Positions 9,933 to 19,838 are shown, counted from the first letter of the stretch. The stretch is 64,000 nt of DNA from Astatotilapia calliptera (GCF_900246225.1 NC_039310.1:32522260-32586259), one strand, 5' to 3'. The notes: a model not told the origin generated them from the sequence alone. Program-made: numbers and translations.

Positions 9933-10339
9933 ACTAGCAAAGGGCTTTTTTAGTGAGACGGGTGCTGTAAATGTCCTGGAGGGAGGGGAGAGAGACACCA
10001 ACTCAACCCTGAGTATCGTTTTTCACTCTGAGTTTTCTAAACCGGCTTCCTGAAATAGGGCCCTGTTCTTTTGTATACTTCATCTGTTCGTATGTTGTAT
10101 ACTCATTGTTTATTAAGTTCTTTAAAAAACACAACAAAAAACCCGTATCAATGTCGCAATGTTGGCAAAGAGAGGAAGTGACGTAATATTTGCGCATGCG
10201 TGGTAGCAATCGGATTTCCGGTACGGATCGGGTAGCAACACAGACGTTCAAAGCTACTCGCTGGCGTAAAATACGGGATCCTGACTTATTAAACGGCGAT
10301 TTTTACGTCATTTCTTCACCAGAAGGGAAGTGTGAGGGG

Positions 10340-10420
10340 CTAATCGTTCCGATATTGGTTTCCATATCCTGGATCTCTCTAAAAATGATCCGAAGCCTCA
10401 GCCCATCCCATCATCTAAAG
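10340..10420 (+). other. Zinc-finger locus B, first exon (probably non-coding)
   Basis: The exon ends CATCTAAAG at 10420 and is followed by GTAAGCACCGAGC. The next 195 bases match, inverted, the intron start of loci A, C and the orphan copy. In the frame that would join to the next exon there is an upstream TGA and no ATG, so it is probably untranslated. The 5' limit is not defined by sequence. Confidence 0.6.
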
Positions 10421-11285
10421 GTAAGCACCGAGCTAACTTTACTGTGAGTTCAGTTCATGTTGAGTTTAGCTCCTGAATGAGGTCTTCTGCTGCTCTCCTC
10501 GGTGTCTGTTCACAGTTTATTGTGAACACGTTGAGAGAAGAGTGAGAGAGTGTTTGGAGAAAAACACCAACTAACCATTAGCTCAGCATGCTGGGAGAAG
10601 TTGAGCGTTTTGTGGGAAATGAAGGCCTCACTCGTGATTGTAGCAGGAAGTAAGCTATGAAAGAAGAGAAAGAAGGAAACTGCCGTGAGGGGGTGCCAAG
10701 AATAGATTTGAAAAAAGAAGTTCGTTACTCTCCCCCCACCCACCCATCGCCCCGCGGTACAGAGTACTGGAGACACTCACGCATTCTGCCTGAGTTGCCC
10801 GAGCACTATGGGCTCAAAATGTAGTCATAAATATTTTGTACTTGTAAAAAAGATTTGGATGTGTAAAAAAGATTTGTGTGTGCGTAAAAAAGATTTGTAT
10901 GTGGACTTAGAAAAAACCCCCTGCAAGTTACAAGTACGGATTTTGACCCTATTTTTCTTCCTTTCATCTGATTGGTCAATGTCATGTCAATCACAAATGT
11001 AACAATCCAATCAGAGAACAGATGGGTTTGGCTGTCGAGGGGCGCTTTTTTTGAACTGCAGGGCCCTATTTCAGGAAGCCGGTTTAGTGCAAACTCTGAG
11101 TAAGTATACCCTGAGATAACGAAAACTCTGGGTTTTCGGTTTCACAAAGCGAGTTTAGATTAATTCTGAGTGAGTTACTATGACGACACTCCGTGAAGCT
11201 AACCTGCCCCCTAGCAGGTTTACTTCAACTAACCCTGACTTTCTCCGCCTCTTTGTCGGAAACCTGACTGTAGGAAGTGTCAGAC

Positions 11286-12120
11286 ATGGCGTGCTCCTTC
11301 CTTGAAGAGCCAGTAGATGTTGAAGCCCAAATTCTCCGCAGAGCTCTCCGCCGGGAGAGAGTGATTAGAGCGTGTTTGGACATTTTATCATTTCCTGATG
11401 ATTTCCTGTGTGAACGTTACCGTTTTTCAGCACAATCTATAATTCATTTGAATAACATCCTCAGGCCTAATATTGCTCATGTGACACATCGCGGACATTC
11501 TCTCAGTTCTGTACATATTATTTGTATTGCACTTCGGTTTTTTGCAAACGGGAGCTTTCTGTATAATATTGGTGACGCTGAGCACGTTTCCAAGGCTACC
11601 GTCTGTCGGGCAGTCAGGAATGTTACAGTTGCACTGAAACGTCTCCTGTACGCGTTTGTGGTGTTCCCCGGTCACAGACCCACAAGATTTATCAAAGAGG
11701 GATGCCACAAAATTGCAGGTAGCAGGATGAACAAAACTTAATTCATGATGTGGTGATACTTGAACTACTACTTAAATTTTACATTTATTCTCACGGTTCC
11801 CAGGCGTGATTGGCTGTATAGATGGCACTCACATTCCAATCATTGCTCCTTCAGTAAATGAAGGAGACTATGTGAACAGGAAGTCTTTCCACAGCATTAA
11901 TGTACAGGTACATAGTTCCCTGTAGCATTTCAAACTAACAAATTATTTCATTATAGTAATGGATGCTAATTGTGTTCTCTGCACTGTGAAGATCATGATG
12001 CTGCCAACATTATCACAAATGTGGAAGCCAACTGCTCAGCCTCTGTGAGTGGTGGTGGTGGAGGACCCCCACCTGTTTTTCGGGCCTCCGCTTTTTTTCT
12101 GTTGGCTATAACGGGTCACG
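11286..12120 (+). pseudogene. HARBI1-like transposase 5' exons, copy 2
   Basis: The exon layout matches copy 1: 11286-11718, 11804-11907, then exon 3 from about 11995. A few substitutions separate the two (for example RACLDILSF against RARLDILSF). Exon 3 has lost four bases relative to copy 1 near ATCATGATGCTGCC, shifting the frame. As in copy 1, only the first catalytic Asp region (GCIDGTHIP) remains. Confidence 0.75.
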
Positions 12121-12484
12121 TTTGAGCATACAGAGTAAGCAAATATGTACTTGTAATGTGCTCAGATAATTTCAATAAGTGCTTACAGAGGGGAAATTAA
12201 TGTAGCCTCTAACTGCAATTGATTTACATCGGACAAACAGACCAAGCACTATGGCTCATAATACAATTACACCTTACCTGTTTGGACTATATTTTTATAT
12301 TTCATCTTTACTTGCTGCCAGGAATGTTTGGGGCCTGTTGGGTTGCACCTGCGCTTACATTACATCACAAAATAAAATGTATGAAATACAAAATAAAATA
12401 AAATAAAATAACGTGTTAAATGGGTGGAAATCCCTCGATCAGTGTTTAAATTAACACTCACGCATTGACTCTGTCGGCTATGTT

Positions 12485-12611
12485 TTGCAGCTGTGGCTGT
12501 GTTACTTTTTTTCCGCGGAATTTGCGTGTTATCGGCATATGCTGCCATCAGAATTTCGGCCTCAAGCGCTGTAAAATACATTGACCGCGCCTTCTTTCCC
12601 TCCGTCTCCAT
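12485..12611 (-). pseudogene. Harbinger Myb/SANT-like exon, copy 2, damaged
   Basis: The minus strand from ATG at 12611 reads METEGKKARSMYFTALEAEI as in copy 1, but about 23 bases present in copy 1 around 6503-6525 are missing. The conserved KEREHAWQ segment is therefore out of frame. Confidence 0.6.
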
Positions 12612-12796
12612 GGTGACTCGCTTAATCTGTGCTCCACTAATCAGGGCTTTATGTATCCTCGTGCGCGCGCTTCACTTGGGATTAAAGCAACTCCGCGTTG
12701 ATTGAACTAATTGTTATCAGCCTTTCTGAAACCGAATATTCCGAGTTGGACAGTTCGGGGTTACTCAACCCTGAGTATCGTTTTTCACTCTGAGTA

Positions 12797-13421
12797 TAAA
12801 TGCCCACCCAGCGTTTTCCTTCATCACCACGAAGGAAAACAGTCTGTGGTCGTCCGAGTTTGGTGATTTTTTTGTGTCACAGGTCTATGTGTTTAATACA
12901 GGGACTTCCACAGCCTTTTCAACAGCGCTGCGGACCGCGGGACGGGCAGTGTTTTGGAAATGACAGTCTTCATTACAAAGCTTTCTTCGTTATGAATTAG
13001 CATACATGTTTTTATTGAACATTTGAAGAACCAGCAAAAAAAACAAACTCTTGTAGAGGACATAAAGTCAGAGATAGAAAAGACAAGGAGCAGGTGCATC
13101 TAGTACAGGTAGAGCTGCTGCAAAAACCCACAGAGCCCAGCAGCCAGCGTAACAAATTCTGGATCCTTTGCTTTTAGTTAGCAGTTAGCATTAGCAGCAC
13201 ATCCTGCGTCCGATGTGAAAGGACTTTTATGCTGCGCACTGTGACTCCCTGGGTCAGCCCTGACTTTGTGTTAAACTAATCCTAAAGTAATAATGGTATT
13301 TCTAACCACTGATATACCACAACTTTTTCCTTTCAACAGCTGCTGAAAGTTAGGGGACCTAGCTGCTATCGGATATTTATATAGCGATCCTCCAGCTTCA
13401 AACTGTATCACCCTTCAAGGA
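12797..13421. other. Spacer inside the long-inverted-repeat element, no gene seen
   Basis: No family was recognised. A 10-bp hairpin (GTTTTCCTTC...GAAGGAAAAC) lies near 12813-12841. The sequence is probably the original interior of the surrounding element or older intron DNA. Confidence 0.4.
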
Positions 13422-14221
13422 CCTGCAGTTCAAAAAAGCGCCCCTCCGACAGCCAAACCCATCTGTTCTCTGATTGGATTGTTACATTTGTGATTGACAT
13501 GACATTGACCAATCAGATGACGGGAAGAAAAATAGGGTCAAAATCCGTACTTGTAACTTGCAGGGTTTTTTGGCAAAGTCCACACACAAATCTTTTTTAC
13601 GCACACACAAATCTTTTTTACAAGTACAAAATATTTATGACCACATTTTGAGCCCATAGATCTGCTGCAGTATCAGGGTCACAATAGACTGCCCTGCTGC
13701 TGTGGATGAACACATGAGAGGAAATGAACTACAAAGTCTCATTTCAATGAGTGTGGCTGCTGTAAAGTGATGCACAGGAAGATGTTAACAAAAACGAATG
13801 AAACAGATGAAAGTAAACAGTGTTCATATTTGAAAGCACAGAGAATAAAAATATATTGTGGTGGTTAATGTGCAGCTCTTGGTGATTTGGGAGAAGAATA
13901 ATGTTTTTAATCATGTTGTGGATTGAATGTTGGATTTTATTTAGTTTTGTGTACAGAAGACAGAAGTTTTTTCTACTTTTCATTGATCAGATTGATTTCT
14001 TTTGCTCACGTGAATATTTGAAGTTTAATGCTCATTTTCACAGGTAGACCTGACTATAAGTGTTCATTCTATGAAATGTTGATCATGGAGTGAACTCGGG
14101 TGTTTTGTTCAGTTTTATTTCTGTAGTTGAAGTTCTACAGAAGGTCCAGGCCCATGTTTTATAATGATGGGGGGTGCTAAGGTGTTGAAAGTCTTGGGTG
14201 GGGGAGTAACAGGTCATTGTT

Positions 14222-14600
14222 GGTAGAATCCGCAGCAGGAGCTGTTCAGGGCTGTTTGCTAGCTGTGAATTATTGGTGCAGTGGGGTCTTTAGGTCTGTG
14301 GTTGGTTCACCGTCTGATTGTTTTCCAGACAGAAGCAGAGTCATTAGCTGAAAACAGGTTTTGGAGTTTAGACTGTGATGCTGTGCAGCTGTCGTCACAG
14401 AAGCTGATGTTACAGGACGTCACAGCATCTCTATAATAATCCAAACTGTTGGTAACAATCCTGAAAACCTGCCAGTCGGTGCAGTCCAGACACACCTGCA
14501 GATTCTCCACAGCCTCATCAGTCCACTGCTTCAGTGTCTTTACAAAAGCTTTAGACAGTTTTTGTTTGTGCCTGTTTGCAGGGATCAAGTGAACCATGAC
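14222..14600 (-). pseudogene. Rex1-like LINE fragment interrupted by Harbinger family 2
   Basis: The minus strand encodes MVHLIPANRHKQKLSK, KTLKQWTDEAVENLQVCLDC, TDWQVF and then KLQNLFSANDSASVWK, the linker between endonuclease and reverse transcriptase of a fish LINE, with an internal deletion before KLQNLF. The upstream residues FSDHV continue at about 16126-16150 on the other side of the Harbinger insert. The fragment lies in intron 1 of locus B and its end is shared with locus A. Confidence 0.7.
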
Positions 14601-15068
14601 ATGGGGTCCGTTCTTCGTACCTGGCTAAGTAAGTTAGCTGGATTTGATTGTTGACGATTTCGCGTGATCCTGGATCGTTCGGTTCTCCGAAGCTCATCCG
14701 GGACTTGCTGTCATAGCAACAGAGCCGTAAGCGTAAACCTGCTCGGGAGCAGGTTTACTTTATGTAAACAGGATTAGATCGCGGCCACTCAGGTATGTCC
14801 GCTTCATTTATACGAAAGCAACAGCGATATTTTACCACTGTTTTTCCATAAATAAATAACATCAATGTAACTAAAGATAATGCAGCACTTGATCCTTTTA
14901 TTGATTTCATACAGATACATACAGGTCATTTCCTAAAAAAAGGGAAATGTACTATTAATCATTCTATTTCATGTATGTGATTATTTCAGATGTAATTCTT
15001 ATTTTAGAGTAGTAATAGTAAATTACTTCGTGTAATCAAGATGAGAGACCACGGCTATAAAAGCGAAG

Positions 15069-15338
15069 GTGGATTTGGGAAGCCTGTCGCAGCCATATCC
15101 TGTCCGTTTACGCGAGCCACCCATTGCGGAAGGTGCAAGATTGATAAGGAGAGTCCTCAGAATTCAGCGTATATTGCGGGATAGACAGGATCCTTTAGCT
15201 CAGCGCGACAGTGTGCTCATAGAGAGATATCGATTTTCCCGTGAGGGTATTATTTACTTAACCAACTTGTTGACGAGGGGGTGCAGGACCACCACCTGTC
15301 TTTTTTTGCTCTGCCCCTTTTCTTGGTTGCTGTTATAA
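15069..15338 (+). pseudogene. Harbinger family 2 transposase, N-terminal fragment
   Basis: The readable part is RRVLRIQRILRDRQDP, DSVLIERYRFSREGIIYLTN, which matches the N-terminal helical region of HARBI1-like transposases (compare LCERYRF in family 1). No ATG is present at the start of the frame. After LLTRG the sequence switches to Gly/Pro-coding sequence antisense to the partner gene, the same kind of junction as in family 1. All catalytic motifs are gone. Confidence 0.65.
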
Positions 15339-15527
15339 ACAAACAAACAGATTATTTCAGGGTCTCTTTCCAAGAGACTAAAAGCAATATAAGTGATAAA
15401 TATTACCATTCTGTAGAATATTCTTATATTTCACTTTTACTTGTTCCCATGTTCTAGTGGGTCCTGTTGTGGCTCTAATGTGAAAGAGGATATAATGTAA
15501 TATAATATAATAAATTTACCCTACCAC

Positions 15528-15722
15528 CTACTGGTGTTGGCCAGAGGGGCCGATGGTGCGATATGGCAGCCTGGCTTCTGTCAGTCTGCCCCAGGGCAGC
15601 TGTGGCTACAACTGTAGCTGCCTCCACCAGTGTGTGAATGTGAGAGTGAATGAATAGTGGCATTGTAAAGCGCTTTGGGTGCCTTGAAAAGCGCTATATA
15701 AATCCAATCCATTATTATTAAT
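15528..15722 (+). mobile_element. SINE-like repeat with LINE-derived 3' tail
   Basis: The repeat ends GTAAAGCGCTTTGGGTGCC...AAAGCGCTATATAAATCC followed by ATT repeats. This tail is shared by many fish SINEs and L2-type LINEs. The head (CACCTACTGGTGTTGGCC...) is not a clear tRNA or 5S sequence, so the 5' limit is approximate. Confidence 0.55.
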
Positions 15723-15735
15723 ATTATTAAATTAC

Positions 15736-15900
15736 TTATGAGTTTGATTTGTCAGCAACTTTCTGCCAGCCCTCTCTCCTTGCTTTTGCAGCCTTTGCAG
15801 TGTTCCCTTGCATTTTAATTAAACTCTGAAACTCCTGAAATCCCTCAATCAAGAGTTCTTGCTCTGCTGCCGAAAAATACCGAGCGCTCTCCTTCGACAT
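15736..15900 (-). CDS. Harbinger family 2 Myb/SANT-like exon
   Basis: The minus-strand ATG at 15900 opens 54 residues: SARYFSAAEQELLIEGFQEF, then NTAKAAKARREGWQKVAD. This is the same helix-turn-helix start as in family 1 (ARSMYFTALEAEILM) with different residues, as expected for distinct families. Only the first part of the gene survives. Confidence 0.65.
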   Translation of the reverse strand: MSKESARYFSAAEQELLIEGFQEFQSLIKMQGNTAKAAKARREGWQKVADKSNS

Positions 15901-16224
15901 TTTCGCCGACCAATCAAAGGGTTGCCGATCAATGTTTCTACTATCGATGCGTAGCCCCTGTTAAGCCACCCAGTGATCTCACATTACTTCATCCAGCTGT
16001 ACTAATCGTCAACAACAGGTGTGTTCGGAGAACCGGGACAGCGAGCTCAAAGTTAGCGCGATGATTTGATCTTGGATGTGTCATTTGATCTTGGATGTAG
16101 TAAGCGAGGTACGAAGAACGGACCCATGGTCTGAGAATCCTGGTGCAGTGTGAGATGATGATCCTCTTACTATCAGCTCACCTTCAGTTTCTTAGATGTT
16201 TTCTCCAGTTTGTGTACAAACTGC

Positions 16225-16480
16225 CATGAAGTTCTGATGAAGCACCAAACTACAGTTACTCAGTCAGTGGAGGTTCAGTAGTGCAGTTTCTCACCACTGT
16301 TGTTAACTGGAGGCTGACACACTGACTGAAGACATTTAGTCTGAGTAGATTTGAACTTTCCTTCTTCATTGTTTCCATCTTGCTTTGACTGCAGCTGTAA
16401 CAACACTGATTCCAGCAGGATTTGTAAAAAGCATTTTGACAGACACACAAAGCTGGACAGCTTTTGTTCTGAGGGTTTGG
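16225..16480 (-). repeat. Intron segment duplicated from or with locus A
   Basis: This is the reverse complement of about 3180-3420. A frame of about 70 codons is open in both copies (SFVCLSKCFLQILLESVLLQ) but it runs antisense to the zinc-finger genes and shows no known domain. I treat it as shared intron sequence. Confidence 0.5.
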
Positions 16481-16700
16481 AGAGAGCCTGTCTGTGTGTC
16501 TGCATTCACTTTGTTCCTCTAACAGAAAATCAATGTGCAGATGTTGATTCCTGCAGTGACTGTTGTTCCTCAGCCTGTAGAAACCATCCTGCAGCTGCTG
16601 GAACAAATGAATCTTCTAAATGTTGCTTTCTCTGGTTTGTGTTTGCTCTGCTTCTTTTTGTCAGAGATCAAATACATAAAAATATTCTTTTGTGTCCCAG

Positions 16701-16798
16701 CAGCTGATCAGCAGGAGGAGAATCTGACGGAGGAACATTTTCAGCCATTTGGACTCAGCTCAGCCACTACAGAGGAAACAATGAGCTCAACACAGATG
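16701..16798 (+). CDS. Zinc-finger locus B, exon with start codon
   Basis: The acceptor TGTGTCCCAG precedes 16701 and the donor GTGAGG follows 16798. The exon is 98 bases. Upstream of the likely start it could read ADQQEENLTEEHFQPFGLSS in frame, but the first exon offers no ATG in that frame, so translation probably begins at ATG 16781 (MSSTQM). It ends in phase 0 and joins the finger exon at 17111 in frame. Loci A and C have the same arrangement. Confidence 0.7.
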
Positions 16799-16959
16799 GT
16801 GAGGAAGAAATGTTGAACCTGTGGTCAAGTTACAAGAAAATACAAAGATAACATTTTATAAGGATACTGAAGTAAAATAAAGTAATTTTTCATACAATAT
16901 ATTTTTTTTCCAATGAGCAAAAATATTTTCTTTATTGTCATTTTCATTACAGAGGGAGT

Positions 16960-17035
16960 TTCAATTCAATTCAATTTTATTTATATAGCGCCAAATCACA
17001 ACAGCAGTCGCCTCAAGGTGCTTTATATTCTACAG
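16960..17035 (-). repeat. LINE/SINE 3' tail
   Basis: TTCAATTCAATTTTATTTAT then ATAGCGCCAAATC is the reverse of the GCGCTATATAAATAAAATTG tail found on fish L2-type LINEs and dependent SINEs. Only the tail is present. Confidence 0.6.
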
Positions 17036-17110
17036 TAGATCGTGCATTAGTAAAAAAGTTTGTTCCGTGACTGCGTTTCACTCACTGCCTCTGTATCTCT
17101 GTCACTGCAG

Positions 17111-17707
17111 GACCGACATGAAGCGAGACGTCAGCGCTCTCAGGAGGCCGACAAACCTCACAGAAGAAAGAGAGAGAAAAAATACAGCTGTGACGAGTGT
17201 GGGAAGGAGTTTACTCAGAACTCCAGCTTGAAATGTCATCGGCTCATCCACACTGGGGAGAGACCATTCACCTGTGACTTGTGTGGAAAGTCTTTTACCG
17301 ACGCCGGAAGCTTGAAAACACACCAACTCATCCACAGTGGACTTAAACCATACAGCTGTGATCAGTGTGGCAAAGCTTTTGCTCGCAGTAGCTACTTAAA
17401 GAGTCATCAAGTTACCCACTCTGGAATTAAGGCGTACAGCTGCGACATTTGTGGAAAAACTTTCAGACATCAAGGGTATCGAAATATTCACCTACGCATC
17501 CACACCAGACATGAAGTTTACTGCTGTGATCAGTGTGGGAAACTATTTGTAACAGACACACAGTTACAACATCACATGTTTACTCACAATGAGGAGAGAC
17601 CTTATAAATGTGACAAGTGTGAGAAGACGTTTAAAGCTCCACATTACCTGAGAGTCCACCAACAGATCCACACCAATAAGAAACTGTACAAGTGCAGTTA
17701 CTGTGAG
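17111..17707 (+). CDS. C2H2 zinc-finger protein locus B, finger exon
   Basis: The exon has 199 codons, begins after CACTGCAG and ends before GTATGTAT, phase 0 at both ends. A basic leader (EARRQRSQEADKPHRRKREK) precedes six complete C2H2 fingers, such as YSCDECGKEFTQNSSLK, with HTGERP/HSGLKP-type linkers. A seventh finger start (YKCSYCE) crosses into the next exon. Such proteins bind DNA in the nucleus. The exon keeps TAC (Tyr) in KKLYKCSY, which is a stop in loci C and D. Fingers 4-6 (GYRNIHLRIHT, LQHHMFTH, HYLRVHQQIH) are conserved with the terminal fingers of C and D, while the tandemly expanded middle fingers of C and D are absent. No effector domain is visible. Confidence 0.88.
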
Positions 17708-17928
17708 GTATGTATTTATATTTTTATCTTGTTATTTTAGCCTGGCTGTTTGGAACAACTCTGCTTATTCAGTTGTGTTAGCATGTTAGCAATTAGCTGG
17801 TTTCATTGCTCAGCTTAGCTCTCCACACTCTGGACTCTCTGCTCAGTTCAGTTGGTTCTCCCATTGCGCTGCACAGTCAGCAACTCGCCCAGTTCTCCAT
17901 GTGTCTGTGATGTTTTGTCAACCTCGAC

Positions 17929-18785
17929 TAGGGCTGGGCTATATCATACCGTTCACGGTAATACCGGTGTAATTTTGGGCAACGATAGGAAAATGACATA
18001 TCGCGATAGAATATGGGTAAAGCGCACATGCGCAGTGCCTTTGTTTACATACGCACATGGCGGCGATGCAGAATGAGAAGAGTGAAAGTGGATCGTTAAG
18101 TGAAACGGATGAACCAGAACTGGTTTGTCAAAATGCTGCAACTTCACTGGTGTGGAACTGGTTTAGCTTTCGTCTGTCAGATACATAAAAAGAAATATTT
18201 TTGGTAGAGCATGTTAGTGGGCCGTTGTTATTACCGTGTTGTTTGGAAAATACGGCACACTTAAAATCATCCTTTGATTTTTCTGAAAGTCGACAGAGCC
18301 CCTTATAACCCCGTGTGCCTTATGTATGAACTCTGGTTGTGTTTACTGACCTCGAAACTATTTTATGTGCACGGCGCTCGAAAATCTGTCAGATGTTTCA
18401 GTACGACTTTGCTAAGCTACAAAGCCGCACCGCTTGATGGATTGTCGGAGCATTACGGCTATCGTAGGCGGAGCGATACGTACTGTGCTTCAACATAATG
18501 TTACCGTATTGTGTGTATGACCTCGTTTTAAGTTTTGTGGATATTATACATGGTTATGCTGAGGATATGTCGGCCAGGTTCCACTGGAAACGCCTTTTGG
18601 TTAAACTGTCAGCAAAGAATTTGCACTGTTACATTTTTATATAACTTTAATGCACATAAAAAACAGCTGCTTGTTTAAGTGAAAATATATTAGTATAGTG
18701 TCAATTATATCGTCAGTTATATCGTTCTCGCAAATTTTTAAATGTATATCGTGATAAATATTTTTGGTCATATCGCCCTGCTCTA
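17929..18785 (+). mobile_element. hAT-like non-autonomous element
   Basis: The ends are TAGGGCTGGGCTATATC and the inverse of TAGAGCAGGGCGATATGACC. The flanking octamers ACCTCGAC and ACCTCAAT agree at six of eight positions, so the insertion is fairly old. The 857-bp interior has no transposase. It lies in the intron between the two finger exons of locus B. Confidence 0.65.
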
Positions 18786-19079
18786 ACCTCAATGTTCTAT
18801 CCATGACCCGTTCAACCTGCAGTGATTACTCTTTTGCAATCTAACTACAGTCCACTAACTGCTATGCTAAAGAAAACAGATGGTGGAGGCTGCCCGTATA
18901 CACTCCACACTATTCCTGCCCACCTTTAAGGTGCAGGAAGCTGCTAGAGTAATCTCCTGAACAATAGTTATCACCACTCAGCCAACATTGCCACATGGAG
19001 GTATAGAAAGAGAAGAATTCAAAAGCAGAAGCAATTTTTTCCCCACAAAGTCTCAAGTTTTCAAACTGTTGCAACATCT

Positions 19080-19165
19080 CCTTTACATCTGTATGTATAC
19101 AGTGGAGATGCTCTGTATCTCACTATACAACTGTGTAGTGACAATAAAGGCATTCTATTCTATTC
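19080..19165 (+). repeat. LINE 3' end
   Basis: CTGTATCTCACTATACAACT then GTGACAATAAAGGCATTC and ATTCT repeats form the 3' tail of a Rex1-type LINE. The rest is truncated. Confidence 0.55.
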
Positions 19166-19277
19166 TATGTATGTCTCTGAGCTTCTGTACTTGTATATCA
19201 TTAAAATGGTGATTAAAAACGGGATAAAAATGTTGAAGCAATTCCCTGACTTACACTGTCTTTGTGTCTTTGTTTAG

Positions 19278-19838
19278 AAGCAGAGCGACACAGATGGATC
19301 CAGTTCTCAACCCTGTCGTCACTGTGGTGGTGGGAAAGAGTTTCACTGTGACCTTTGTGAAAAAACTTTCAGTAATCAAAAGAGCCTAAAGCTACATCAA
19401 CGCAGACACACTGGAGACAAAATGAGCTACTGCAAAGAATGTGGGAAAGGCTTCCCCATACCAAGTAAATTAAAAGAACATGAACTCTGTCACAGTGGGG
19501 TTAAAAAGCATGTCTGTGACCAGTGTGAGTCATCCTTCACCATTGCACGTGATCTTAAAATACATAAACGAGTCCACACAGGAGAGAAACCATACAAGTG
19601 CAGACACTGTGACAAAAGCTTCTCACGGTCAGGTCATCGTAATATTCATGAAAATACACACATTGAAGGGAACTTCAGCTGTGACCAGTGTGACAAAAGC
19701 TTCAAGAATCTCAGTTCATACTCCGAACACAAACGATCCCACGCTGTAAATAAACTGTTTCACTGTTACCAATGTGCAAAAACATTCACTTCATTATCTG
19801 CTCTGTGCAAACATCAGCGTGATCATGCAGGACAGTGA
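19278..19838 (+). CDS. C2H2 zinc-finger protein locus B, last exon
   Basis: The acceptor TTTGTTTAG precedes AAGCAGAGCGAC at 19278; the frame is phase 0 and stops at TGA 19836-19838, 186 residues. It starts with a Ser-rich linker (KQSDTDGSSSQPCRHCGG) and has six fingers: FHCDLCEKTFSN, SYCKECGKGFPI, HVCDQCESSFTI, YKCRHCDKSFSR, FSCDQCDKSFKN and FHCYQCAKTFTS. Together with the earlier exons the protein is about 391 residues with 12 complete fingers. Polyadenylation signals AATAAA occur near 20074 and 20154. This is the only intact copy of the exon; its counterparts in C and D are decayed. Confidence 0.88.
   Translation, partial: KQSDTDGSSSQPCRHCGGGKEFHCDLCEKTFSNQKSLKLHQRRHTGDKMSYCKECGKGFPIPSKLKEHELCHSGVKKHVCDQCESSFTIARDLKIHKRVHTGEKPYKCRHCDKSFSRSGHRNIHENTHIEGNFSCDQCDKSFKNLSSYSEHKRSHAVNKLFHCYQCAKTFTSLSALCKHQRDHAGQ

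Larger units (their letters stand above)
6803..10000 (-). mobile_element. Rex1-like LINE 3' portion, interrupted by hAT and L1
   Basis: ACTCAA flanks both sides (6797-6802 and 10001-10006). The minus strand ends in CAATAAAGTTGACTTTGAC and a GACTTTGA repeat tail, as in Rex1-type LINEs. Coding remnants on the minus strand read DIYSTRLTKKALCIAADP across the interruption, then KLLPSGRRLRSLQARTSRLK and DSFIHQAVRKLNS before the 3' untranslated region. The front is 5'-truncated. The hAT at 7427-8712 and the L1 at 8724-9932 split it. Confidence 0.8.
5065..10063 (+). mobile_element. PIF/Harbinger element (family 1, copy 1), interrupted by nested insertions
   Basis: The terminal inverted repeats are GGGCCCTATTTCAGGAAGCC (5065) and its inverse ending at 10063. 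TGTTCT flanks both sides (5059-5064 and 10064-10069). The element carries the 5' half of a HARBI1-like transposase (plus) and the first exon of the Myb/SANT-like partner (minus), with the middle deleted. A LINE with further insertions occupies 6803-10000. Removing it restores the order seen in copy 2 at 11061-12796. Confidence 0.85.
11061..12796 (+). mobile_element. PIF/Harbinger element (family 1, copy 2), right end missing
   Basis: This segment is nearly identical to copy 1 from GGGCCCTATTTCAGGAAGCC through CGTTTTTCACTCTGAGT, including the same internal deletion. After 12796 it diverges and lacks the inverse terminal repeat, so the right end was lost. It sits just inside the left arm of the long-inverted-repeat element. 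Confidence 0.8.
10806..13659. mobile_element. Long-inverted-repeat DNA element carrying a Harbinger copy
   Basis: The left arm 10806-11062 and right arm 13422-13659 are near-complete reverse complements. They share CTATGGGCTCAAAATG ends, repeated GTAAAAAAGATTTG motifs, and the sequence around CCCATCTGTTCTCTGATTGG. Harbinger copy 2 begins directly inside the left arm. No transposase of its own was recognised; I cannot assign a superfamily. It lies in intron 1 of zinc-finger locus B. Confidence 0.75.
14604..16125 (+). mobile_element. PIF/Harbinger element, family 2
   Basis: The perfect ends are GGGTCCGTTCTTCGTACCT and its inverse (16107-16125), flanked by ATG on both sides (14601-14603 and 16126-16128), a 3-bp duplication typical of PIF/Harbinger. 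It interrupts a LINE reading frame exactly at that trinucleotide. Inside are a transposase N-terminal fragment (plus) and the Myb-like exon (minus), with the centre deleted and a SINE inserted. Confidence 0.85.

Noticed and set aside
17102..17335. Minus-strand frame opposite the locus B finger exon
   Set aside because: It is the antisense of a spliced exon with clear C2H2 fingers.
16701..19838. KRAB, SCAN or BTB effector domain in the zinc-finger genes
   Set aside because: No such motif is present in any exon seen; the short leader before the fingers is only basic and Ser/Gln-rich.
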